Assembly (NCBI RefSeq): GCF_027922005.1
Contig: NZ_BSEV01000002.1
Location: forward strand, 744,001 to 808,000
Length of the DNA stretch: 64,000 bases
Source: Streptosporangium carneum
Lineage (GTDB): Bacteria; Actinomycetota; Actinomycetes; Streptosporangiales; Streptosporangiaceae
Reading direction: 5' to 3'
Part shown: positions 25,495-32,994 of the stretch, piece after piece
Position numbering within the stretch: position 1 is the stretch's first letter
How the letters are laid out: each line of letters opens with the position of its first letter
Made by a program: the position numbers and the translations under genes
Notes under the pieces: generated by a model
Database searches by the model: none
Seen by the model: the letters and a program-made list of their open reading frames with translations, nothing else
Told to the model about the DNA's origin: nothing

Positions 25495-26405
25495 CAGAAC
25501 TCGATCCTTTCTTTACGGGTCGCGCGAAGCGTGAACGCGGACAGGGCGAGGGTGACGACGAAGAGCACGACGCCCATCGCCGAGGCGTAGCCGAACCGGC
25601 CGTAGGAGAACGCGTTCTGGTAGAGGTAGAACGAGCCGACCTGGGTCGAGTCGTTCGGCCCGCCGCCGGTCATGATCTGGACGACGGCGAACGCGTCCAG
25701 TGCGGCGATTCCCAGATAGACGGTCGCCGTCCGGATGTTCTCCCAGATCAGCGGGATCGTGATGCGGAAGAAGATCTGGCTCCTGGACGCGCCGTCGAGC
25801 ACCGCCGCCTCGAGCATCGAGGCGGGGATCGCCTTGATGCCCGCGGTGAAGAGCACGACGTAGAAGCCGACGCCGTTCCAGACCAGCACGGCGAGCACGG
25901 CCCAGAAGGCCAGCTTCTCGTCGCCGAGCCACGACGGCTGGATCCCGCCGAGGCCGACGGCGCGCAGCGCGCCGTTGAGCAGGCCGTTGATGGGGTTGTA
26001 GATGTTCGTCCACAGCACGCCGATGATCGCGATCGACAGGATGTACGGGAAGAAGTACACGACCCGGTAGAACCCGGCGCCCCGCACCCCCCGGATCTCC
26101 CCACTCCGGGGTCCTCCTGCGGCGTTGAGCATGAAGGCGAGGAACAGCGCCACCCCGATGGTGACCACGGGCAGGGTCACCAGCAGGACCAGATTGTTGA
26201 GCAGGGCCTTCCAGAACACCGGGTCGCCGGACAGTTCGGCGAAGTTGGCCAAGCCGATGACCTCGACCTCGGCGGACAGGCCTCGCCAGTCGGTGAGGGC
26301 GATGTAGAACGCCTGCACGTAGGGCGAGGCCACGAACACCGTGTACAGGATGACGGGCGCGGCGAGGAAGCCGACGATGACGCGGCCCTGTTGCCGGTTG
26401 CGCAT
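25494..26405 (-). CDS. Carbohydrate ABC transporter permease, MalF type
   Basis: This 303-residue permease with six helices starts with ATG at 26405. The EAA-loop is ASMLEAAVLDGASRSQIFFRITIPLIWEN. An early AFYIALTDWRG region is typical of the NgcF/DasB group. It lies 10 bases after the lipoprotein binding-protein gene. With the second permease it should carry N-acetylglucosamine or chito-oligosaccharides, judged by the neighbouring hexosaminidase, SIS and kinase genes. Confidence 0.92.
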   Translation of the reverse strand: MRNRQQGRVIVGFLAAPVILYTVFVASPYVQAFYIALTDWRGLSAEVEVIGLANFAELSGDPVFWKALLNNLVLLVTLPVVTIGVALFLAFMLNAAGGPRSGEIRGVRGAGFYRVVYFFPYILSIAIIGVLWTNIYNPINGLLNGALRAVGLGGIQPSWLGDEKLAFWAVLAVLVWNGVGFYVVLFTAGIKAIPASMLEAAVLDGASRSQIFFRITIPLIWENIRTATVYLGIAALDAFAVVQIMTGGGPNDSTQVGSFYLYQNAFSYGRFGYASAMGVVLFVVTLALSAFTLRATRKERIEF

Positions 26406-26415
26406 GGGGCTCGCC

Positions 26416-27807
26416 TTATCCGCGGGCCGCGTCGGTGAGGCGCTGAGCCTCCGTGGCGAGCTGGTCCGCCTTCACGTCGCCGTTCATGAAGCGGCCCATC
26501 ACCTTGGCGATGTCGCCCCACAGCTTGCTGTCGCGGGTGTCGACCGTGACCCCGAAGACGTTGTCGCCGGCCTCCGCCAGTGCGGCGTTGATCGACACGA
26601 GACCGTGCTTGGCGTCCGCGGGCAGCTTCGCGTTGCGGTTGGAGGACAGCGTGCCCGCCTGGGCGATGAAGTTCGCGGCGCCCTCGTCGGAGAGCATCGC
26701 GCGCAGGAACTCCAGGCCGCCCGCGGTGTTGGCCGCCTTGCTCGGGACGATGTACGGCTCGCCCGCCTTGGCGCACAGGGCTCCGAACGGCCGGTCGTCG
26801 GCGGCGGTGATCGACGGGACGCGGCAGATCGACATGTCGAAGCCCGCCGGGACGCTGTCCCCCATCTCCTTCTCCAGCCAGGAACCGCCCGGAACGAAAC
26901 CGGCCTTGCCCGTCAGGAACTGCATCTGCGCGTCGGTGTGGTTCAGCCCGGAGCTCCCCTTGAGCACCCAGCCGTTGGCGGGGATCGCCTCGAACGCCCG
27001 CAGGGCGGTGACGGCCCGCTCGTCGGTCCAGGCGTTCTTGTCGAGGTTGTTGATCTTGTCGACGACCTCCTTGCCGGCCACCTTGTAGATCATCGAGGTC
27101 AGCCACCAGAACATGTAGTACGGGAACTGGCCGGGGTAGGTCCAGGGAGCGATGCCCGCGGTGGCCATCTTTTCGCACAGCTCGAGGTAGGCGTCCCACG
27201 TCTGGGGATAGGTCCACCCCTTCTCCTTGAACAGCGAGGAGCTGTACCACGCGCCGTAGGCGCCGTAGGAGTAGTTCAGGACCGTGAACTGACCCTCGCG
27301 CGTGCCCACCTCGACCACGCCGGGTCGCAGGGTCTCGCGCACGGTGGCCGCCGGGTCGCTCCACGAGGGGGCGTCCAGCAGCGGCAGGAGCGGCAGCAGC
27401 GCCCCGTCCTTGACGAGCGCGCCGTAGTCGATGGCGTTGGAGCCGGAGTTGTTCACCACGTCCGGCGGGTTTCCGGCGACGAAGCGAGGCTGGAGGGTCT
27501 GCTGGATCTTCTGGGTCGCCGACTGGGTGACCCGGGCCTTGGGGTGCTTGCCCTGGTACAGCTCGATGGGCAGCTTGATGTAGGCCTGGCCGTAGCCGCC
27601 GTCGAAGACGACGACCTCGACGGGCGCGTCCGCGGCCACTCCGAACGGGTTGCCTGCGGCGGCGGGCCCCGTCGGGGTCTTGACGGGGGCGGGAGACTGC
27701 CGGGCGCCGGTGGCGCAGCCGGCCAGCGCGCCCGCGACGGGCGACAGGGCGAGAAGCGCCAGGACCGAGCGGCGGGTCGGCTGGGGCGAAGACTGACGGT
27801 CGTTCAT
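26416..27807 (-). CDS. Amino-sugar-type ABC binding lipoprotein (NgcE-like)
   Basis: This 463-residue extracellular solute-binding protein of cluster B starts with ATG at 27807 after GGAGGT. The N-terminus carries a twin-arginine (PTRRSVLALL) and a lipobox LAGC near residue 30, so it is a Tat- or Sec-exported lipoprotein. A two-lobed sugar-binding fold follows (VVNNSGSNAIDYGALVKDG; AFVPGGSWLEKEM-like region). It resembles the N-acetylglucosamine/diacetylchitobiose binding proteins of streptomycetes. It is the first gene of the leftward transport operon, sharing a 64-base divergent promoter with the SIS-kinase operon. Confidence 0.9.
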   Translation of the reverse strand: MNDRQSSPQPTRRSVLALLALSPVAGALAGCATGARQSPAPVKTPTGPAAAGNPFGVAADAPVEVVVFDGGYGQAYIKLPIELYQGKHPKARVTQSATQKIQQTLQPRFVAGNPPDVVNNSGSNAIDYGALVKDGALLPLLPLLDAPSWSDPAATVRETLRPGVVEVGTREGQFTVLNYSYGAYGAWYSSSLFKEKGWTYPQTWDAYLELCEKMATAGIAPWTYPGQFPYYMFWWLTSMIYKVAGKEVVDKINNLDKNAWTDERAVTALRAFEAIPANGWVLKGSSGLNHTDAQMQFLTGKAGFVPGGSWLEKEMGDSVPAGFDMSICRVPSITAADDRPFGALCAKAGEPYIVPSKAANTAGGLEFLRAMLSDEGAANFIAQAGTLSSNRNAKLPADAKHGLVSINAALAEAGDNVFGVTVDTRDSKLWGDIAKVMGRFMNGDVKADQLATEAQRLTDAARG

Positions 27808-27835
27808 CGAAATACCTCCACAGGATCCGTGAGCT

Positions 27836-27871
27836 TTGACGATCCTGAGTAAGGGAAGCTACCTTACTAAC
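27836..27871. promoter_or_regulatory. Divergent control region with palindrome and probable leaderless promoter
   Basis: AGTAAGG (27848-27854) and CCTTACT (27862-27868) are perfectly inverted around a seven-base centre. For the rightward operon a TTGACG box (27836-27841) lies 18 bases before TACCTT (27860-27865). That would place the transcription start close to the A of the ATG at 27872, so the SIS gene may be leaderless. The palindrome covers the -10 box and is a natural site for the ROK regulator encoded in the operon. Confidence 0.55.
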
Positions 27872-28906
27872 ATGGTTACAGCAACGGGCAATCATCCGAG
27901 CCCTCCGTGGAACTCGTTCGACCAGGCCTTCAGCAGCCAGCCCGAGGCGCTGACGCGACTCGCCGCGACGCTGCCGGACCTGCTCCGCCGGCACGCCGGG
28001 ACGGACACGCGTCGCCTGGTCGTGTTCGCGATCGGGGCGAGCCACGCCGCGGCCCACGTGCTGACGGCGGGGCTCACCGCGCGGGGGGTTTCGTGCGAGC
28101 TGCTGACCGGGGCCGACTTCACCGCGGCCCAGGTGCGGCCGGGGACGACGTATCTGGGGATCTCCCAGTCCGGACGCAGCGTCGAGATCGTGCGCGCGCT
28201 GTCGGCGGCCCCGGCGGAGTCACGGATGAGCGTCGTCAACCGGACGCCGTCGCCGGTGGCCGACCTGACGCCGCGGCAGCTCTGGCTGGGCGACGTCGCG
28301 GACTCCCGGGTGTCGACCGTCGGCTACACCGCGACCGCGCTGGCCCTGGCCCTGTTGGCGGAGCACCTCACCGGCGGTGTCGACGAGGAACGCTGGCGCG
28401 CCTTCGGCGAACGGCTGCCCGCGGTGATGCGGCTGCGCGAGGCCGCGGGCCGCCTGGCGGCGGACCTCCTGGGCGCCGGTCACATCGACCTGGTCTCGTC
28501 GCGGGCGGGGATGGCCGCGGCCGAGGGAGGCTCGCTGTTGTTCCGCGAAGGCCTCGGGGTGCCCGCCTCCGCCTTCGACACCCGGTCGTACCTGCACGGC
28601 TTCATGGACAGCGCCAGGCCCGGCACCGTCCACCTGATCGTGAACTGCGGGACCGAGGCGCTGCTCGCCCGGCAGCTGGCCGACCACGGCGCCACGGTGC
28701 ACCTCATCGGAGCCGAGCCGATCGAGTACGGCGGAACCGGTCCCCTGCACCAGATCCACCTGCCCGGGATGACCGAGGCCGAGCTGTCCGTCGCGGCGAG
28801 CGTGATCTGCCAGATGGTCGTCCAGGAGGCCTGCGCGACCACCGGCCGTCGCCCCGAGGACCCGGTGTTCACCCGCATCGACACGAAGGTCGGGGCGGCC
28901 GCGTGA
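27872..28906 (+). CDS. SIS-domain sugar-phosphate isomerase/deaminase
   Basis: This 344-residue protein contains two SIS domains, like the isomerase half of GlmS and the AgaS family. The first phosphate-binding loop is in LGISQSGRSVEIVRAL, and the second domain has VSSRAGMAAAEGGSLLFREG and IGAEPIEYGGTG. It probably converts glucosamine-6-phosphate, or another amino-sugar phosphate, to fructose-6-phosphate and ammonia, but the substrate is inferred from its neighbours. I chose ATG at 27872; a TTG at 27836 is an alternative but would consume the apparent -35 box. Its stop overlaps the next start (GTGA). Confidence 0.85.
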   Translation: MVTATGNHPSPPWNSFDQAFSSQPEALTRLAATLPDLLRRHAGTDTRRLVVFAIGASHAAAHVLTAGLTARGVSCELLTGADFTAAQVRPGTTYLGISQSGRSVEIVRALSAAPAESRMSVVNRTPSPVADLTPRQLWLGDVADSRVSTVGYTATALALALLAEHLTGGVDEERWRAFGERLPAVMRLREAAGRLAADLLGAGHIDLVSSRAGMAAAEGGSLLFREGLGVPASAFDTRSYLHGFMDSARPGTVHLIVNCGTEALLARQLADHGATVHLIGAEPIEYGGTGPLHQIHLPGMTEAELSVAASVICQMVVQEACATTGRRPEDPVFTRIDTKVGAAA

Positions 28907-29838
28907 GCACGCTCGATCAGCCGCGCCGCGGCGTCGCGGGCCTCGACATCGGCGGCTCGTACCTGAGGGTCCGCGTCGAGGACGCGGCCACCGGCGAGCC
29001 GCTCGCCGCGGAGACGAGACCCAACGCGGGCTGGAACGACCTGTCGCCGACGGGACGGGCCCGGCTGATCCGCGGTGTGCTGCGCCGGGTCACGCCGGCG
29101 GGCCACGTCCTGGCCGCGGTGGGCGTGGGCGCCCGGGGGTGCGACTCCGAGGCGCTGACCCGGGAGCTGGAGGCCGCCGTCTCCGCCGAGCTGGGGCCCG
29201 GCGTGACCGTCCAGGTCTGCAACGACGCCCTGCTGGTCGGCCTGGCCGGCGGGCGGGAGCACGCGCTGTCGGTGATCGCCGGAACCGGCGCCGTGGTCGG
29301 CGGCCGGACCGCGGACGGCGTCATGGTGCTCACCGACGGCTGGGGCTGGCTCCTCGGCGACCACGGGAGCGCGCCGCGCATCGTGGTCGACGCGCTCCGG
29401 CTCTACACCGCGTGCCTCGACCGTGGCGAGAGCGACCCGGTGTTCGGCCCGTTCGTGGCCGGGGCGTTCGCCGTCACCGAGGACCGCCGTCTCCCCGGAG
29501 CCCTGAAGCGCTCGCGGGAGACCCTCGGCGATTTCGCGGCGGGCGTCTTCGAGTGCGCGGAGGCCGGCTCGCACTGCGCCCGGCAGGCCATCGCCGACAA
29601 CGCCTGGCGGCTCGCCGGCAACGTCGTGACGGCGCTGCGCCTCGGGGTCCGGGCCGACTCCGTGGTCGGCGCCGGTGCGATCATGGTCAAGCAGCCCGCG
29701 TTCCGGTCCGCGTTCGCCTCGGGGCTGGTCGCCCAGGAAGTGTCGCTGCCGCTTTCGGTCCTCGACACGGAGCCGGTCCTCGGGGCCGTCCGGCTCGCCC
29801 GCCTCGCACTGCGCAACGATGAGGAGCAACTGGCATGA
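28903..29838 (+). CDS. BadF/BadG/BcrA-type ATPase, probable N-acetylglucosamine kinase
   Basis: This 311-residue protein of the ASKHA fold starts with GTG at 28903. The first phosphate motif is VAGLDIGGSYLRVRV, and the second is LSVIAGTGAVVGGR. The adenosine loop and the DGWGWLLGDHGSAPRI motif are typical of actinobacterial GlcNAc kinases. It should phosphorylate the monosaccharide released by the NagZ-like enzyme encoded next, feeding the SIS protein. It is tightly coupled on both sides (GTGA and ATGA overlaps). Confidence 0.87.
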   Translation: MSTLDQPRRGVAGLDIGGSYLRVRVEDAATGEPLAAETRPNAGWNDLSPTGRARLIRGVLRRVTPAGHVLAAVGVGARGCDSEALTRELEAAVSAELGPGVTVQVCNDALLVGLAGGREHALSVIAGTGAVVGGRTADGVMVLTDGWGWLLGDHGSAPRIVVDALRLYTACLDRGESDPVFGPFVAGAFAVTEDRRLPGALKRSRETLGDFAAGVFECAEAGSHCARQAIADNAWRLAGNVVTALRLGVRADSVVGAGAIMVKQPAFRSAFASGLVAQEVSLPLSVLDTEPVLGAVRLARLALRNDEEQLA

Positions 29839-31301
29839 CAACCCACCTGCGTCACCTCGCCCTCGGCACCGTGCTGCCCGCGTTCGAGGGAACCACAGCC
29901 CCGGCGTGGCTGCTCGACCTGCTGCGGGAAGGGCTGGGCGGCGTCGTCCTGTTCGGACGCAACATCGTCTCACCTCAGCAGGTGGCGACGCTGGTACGGC
30001 AGATCCTGGACGCGCGCCCGACCGCCGTCGTGGCGATCGACGAGGAGGGCGGCGACGTCACCCGGATCCACCACGACGAGGGAAGCCCCTACCCCGGCAA
30101 CCGCGTGCTGAGCGAGAACGGCGACCTCGACGCCACCCGGGCGGTGGGCCGGGGCATCGGCGCCGAGCTCGCGCAGCTCGGCGTCAACTTCAACCTCGCG
30201 CCGATCGGCGACTACGCGACCGACCCGCTCAGCCCGCTCACCACGCGCTCGTTCGGCCGTACCTCGCAGGTCAACGCCGAACACGCCACGGCCTGGGTCG
30301 AGGGCCTGCAGAGCGCGGGCGTGGCGGCGTGCCTGAAACACTATCCGGGACTCGGCGGGTCACTGCTGGACTCGCACCTGTCGCTCGGCCGGGTCGTCGC
30401 CGGGCGCGCCGAGTTCGAGTCGGAGCACCTGAGGACCTTCGCACGGGCCGCGGACGCGAACGTGGCGAGCATGATGACCGCCCATGTCGTGGTTGACTGT
30501 CTCGACCCCGGCGTCCCCACGACCTTGAGCGAGACTGTGATCGGCCACCTGCTCCGTGACGAGATCGGCTACGACGGCGTCGTCATCTCCGACGCGCTGG
30601 AGATGCGCGGCGTCCTGGACCACGCCTCATCGCTGCCCGCCGCCGCGGTCGGCGCGCTGCGCGCCGGTGTCGACGCGTTGTGCCTCGGCGCCGAGCAGTT
30701 CGAGGAGGCGACCCGGTCCGTCGTCGACGCGATCGTCGCGGCGGCGGAGTCCGGTGAGCTGACGGTCGACCGGCTGGAGGAGGCCAACCGGCGGATTCGG
30801 GCGATGGCCCGTGCCTATCCCGGCACGCCGGGCGTGCCCGGCTCGGCCGACACGACGGCCGAACGTTCGATCGGCCTGGCGGCGGCGTGGGGGGCGACCG
30901 TCTCCGACGGTGACGTGTCGATCGCCGGCGGCGGCGTGCACGTCCTGACGTTCGACGACCGGACGTCCATCGCGGCGGGGCCGGTCCCGTGGGGCATAGG
31001 CCCGGAGTTGCGCGCGGCCGGCGTCACGTTCACCGATCTGGTCCTGAGCCCGCCGATCCATGACCTTCCAGACCTGTCGGGCGTCGCGCCGTCCGACGTC
31101 GTGGTCGCGGTGGTACGGGACCTGCCGCGGCACCCCGGCAGCGCGGAGGTCTTCGAAAGGCTGAGGGCGCCACGCCTGATCGTCGTCGACATGGGATATC
31201 CGGGGACGGAGTATCCCCACGCCACCGGCGTGGTACGGACCTTCGGCGCGTCCCGGGCGAGCGCGGCCGCCGCCGTGCGCGCCCTGACCGGGATGGCGTG
31301 A
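29835..31301 (+). CDS. Cytoplasmic GH3 beta-N-acetylhexosaminidase (NagZ-like)
   Basis: This 488-residue glycoside hydrolase family 3 protein has no signal peptide. The TIM-barrel shows AIDEEGGDVTRI (about residues 68-77), the acid/base dyad in DSH (Asp179, His181) and the nucleophile loop ISDALEM (Asp253). The dyad loop reads KHYPGLGG where most NagZ proteins have KHFPGHGD, so the two residues after PG-x are changed although Asp-Ser-His is kept. It is expected to remove GlcNAc from imported chito-oligosaccharides or muropeptides. The C-terminal 160 residues resemble the alpha/beta sandwich domain of larger GH3 enzymes. Confidence 0.88.
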   Translation: MTTHLRHLALGTVLPAFEGTTAPAWLLDLLREGLGGVVLFGRNIVSPQQVATLVRQILDARPTAVVAIDEEGGDVTRIHHDEGSPYPGNRVLSENGDLDATRAVGRGIGAELAQLGVNFNLAPIGDYATDPLSPLTTRSFGRTSQVNAEHATAWVEGLQSAGVAACLKHYPGLGGSLLDSHLSLGRVVAGRAEFESEHLRTFARAADANVASMMTAHVVVDCLDPGVPTTLSETVIGHLLRDEIGYDGVVISDALEMRGVLDHASSLPAAAVGALRAGVDALCLGAEQFEEATRSVVDAIVAAAESGELTVDRLEEANRRIRAMARAYPGTPGVPGSADTTAERSIGLAAAWGATVSDGDVSIAGGGVHVLTFDDRTSIAAGPVPWGIGPELRAAGVTFTDLVLSPPIHDLPDLSGVAPSDVVVAVVRDLPRHPGSAEVFERLRAPRLIVVDMGYPGTEYPHATGVVRTFGASRASAAAAVRALTGMA

Positions 31302-31307
31302 CCTCGA

Positions 31308-32561
31308 TTGCATGACGACGCGCGTTCCGCGGAACTGCCTCCCACCCAGCGGCACGTCCTGAGCCACACGCTGGGGCACGGGTCGACCACCCGGCCCCGG
31401 CTGCTCGCGGCGACGGGTCTGTCGAAGCCGAGCGTCAACGACGCCGTCAGCTCGCTGGAGGGCGCCGGATACGTCCGCCGCAACGGCAGGCACGTCCCGG
31501 CGACCGGCAAGCCCGCCGTGCTGTTCGAGGCGGCCGACGAGGTCGGCTGGGCGCTCGGCATCGATCTGGGCAGCTCCCACATCGAGCTGATGGCCGTCGA
31601 TCTCGCCGGGGTGGACAGCACGCACGTGTCCGTCACCGAACCCGGCCGGCCCGACGCCCCGCGCCGGCGCGAGCCGTCCACGTCGGTCATGGACCGGGCG
31701 GTCGAGCAGCTCGCCGAGTGGTGCCGCAGGCCGGACCGTCTGCGGAGGCTGCGGGCGGTGACGATCGCCGTCCCGCAGATCGTCGACGCGGGGCGGCGTC
31801 AGGTGTCGACCGCCGACGCCGACCGGGAGCGGGGCGCCGTCGCGGCTCTGCTCCGCGCGCTCGCGGCCCACTACGACGGCCCGGTCAGGCTGGAGAACAA
31901 CGTCAACTGCTCGGCGGTGGCCGAGATGCGGATCGGGGTCGGCTCGGCGGTGCCGAGTCTGGCCTACCTGCAGCTCGGCGTCGGCGTCGGCGCCGGGATC
32001 ATCACCGAGGGCCGCCTCGTCCGCGGCGCCCACGGCGCGGCGGGCGAGCTGTCGCGGCTGCCGTTCCCCTGGGCCGACGGCGCCGAGCAGGCCTCGCGGT
32101 ACGCGATGGAGGATCGTCTGGCGGCGTCCCGCCTGGTCGACTCCTACCGATCGGGCAACCCCGGCGTCCCGGGCTCGTCCATCGGTGACGTGGTCAGGTC
32201 GATCCTGGCCGATGTCGCGGCAGGCTCGGCCGAGGCGAAGGCCCTCCTCGACGAGTACGTGCGAGACGTCGCCAGAGCGTGCGTCGCGCTCGCGGCCGTC
32301 GTCGATCCCGACATCGTGGTGATCGGCGGAGAGATCGGCGACGCCCCCGAGGTCGTCGAGGCGGTCCAGGCCGCGGCCCGGCCGCTGCACGAGTTCCTGG
32401 TGGTCTCCGGCAGCGTCGTCGGAGAGCTGGCCACCGTCCTCGGCGCGGTCGTCCTCAGCCTCGAGGAGGCGCACGCCCAGCTCCTCGGGGAGCACGCCGT
32501 CCACGCCACGGCCGCCGTCGACCGGCTGGGCACGACGCTGCCGCCCCAGCCCCGGAAGTAG
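31308..32561 (+). CDS. ROK-family transcriptional regulator
   Basis: This 417-residue protein uses TTG at 31308. It is the only usable start in frame, because the preceding gene's stop lies in the same frame six bases upstream. Residues about 15-75 form a winged helix (RPRLLAATGLSKPSVNDAVSSLEGAGYV). The ROK sugar-kinase-like domain follows (WALGIDLGSSHIELMAVDL; VTIAVPQIVD; VRLENNVNCSAVAEM; QLGVGVGAGIITEG). The usual ROK zinc motif with three Cys is not evident. It is the last gene of the amino-sugar operon and is the best candidate for binding the AGTAAGG palindrome at 27848-27868. Confidence 0.9.
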   Translation: MHDDARSAELPPTQRHVLSHTLGHGSTTRPRLLAATGLSKPSVNDAVSSLEGAGYVRRNGRHVPATGKPAVLFEAADEVGWALGIDLGSSHIELMAVDLAGVDSTHVSVTEPGRPDAPRRREPSTSVMDRAVEQLAEWCRRPDRLRRLRAVTIAVPQIVDAGRRQVSTADADRERGAVAALLRALAAHYDGPVRLENNVNCSAVAEMRIGVGSAVPSLAYLQLGVGVGAGIITEGRLVRGAHGAAGELSRLPFPWADGAEQASRYAMEDRLAASRLVDSYRSGNPGVPGSSIGDVVRSILADVAAGSAEAKALLDEYVRDVARACVALAAVVDPDIVVIGGEIGDAPEVVEAVQAAARPLHEFLVVSGSVVGELATVLGAVVLSLEEAHAQLLGEHAVHATAAVDRLGTTLPPQPRK

Positions 32562-32994
32562 CGGCCGGAGCCCCGGAAGCAGCGGCCGGGCGCCCGTCAC
32601 CCCGCGGTCACCCCGTCCTGGCCGTCACCCCGCGGTCACCCCGTCCCGGCCGCCGCCCCGCGATCACCCCGTCCCGGCTCCCACCCCGCGATCACCCCGT
32701 CCCGGCCGCCGCCCGGCGTGTCCGATCACGTCACCGACGGTTACCGATAATGTCAGGACGCAGTCAGGATCGGGCTGACCGCTGATCGAGGTGATTCGAC
32801 CGCTCACCGACGCGACGGGACCGGTGAGCGCTCTGGGAACACCGCTCGTCCACCCCGGCGCAGTGTGCCTGTTCCGCACCATCGGCCCGCCCTATGGTCA
32901 AGTTGCCCTTTCGTGTTCATTTGCCCGGCAGATCGAAGTCGGCCGACCGGCCGATCCCCCCAGTTCTGTTGTCGGTCCCAAAAGGAAATCCAGC
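32562..32994. other. Gene-free 433-base gap with tandem repeats and esterase leader
   Basis: The left part holds four 28-bp tandem repeats (described separately). From about 32720 the sequence is less repetitive and should carry the promoter of the rightward carboxylesterase, whose ribosome site AAAGGAA lies at about 32980-32986. An open frame from 32791 into the esterase is an artificial extension, because it lacks a good start and the signal peptide begins at 32995. Confidence 0.5.
32595..32706. repeat. Four tandem 28-bp direct repeats
   Basis: Units at 32595-32622, 32623-32650, 32651-32678 and 32679-32706 share the core CACCCCGCG[G/A]TCACCCCGTC followed by C/T-GGC. Units 1 and 2 differ at one base; units 3 and 4 share an A in the core. 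The unit length is not a multiple of three and lies outside genes, so this is a minisatellite, not a protein repeat. It follows the ROK stop directly. Confidence 0.8.

Noticed and set aside
32595-32706. CRISPR-like array
   Set aside because: The 28-bp repeats are contiguous with no unique spacers, and no cas genes are in view, so this is a tandem repeat.
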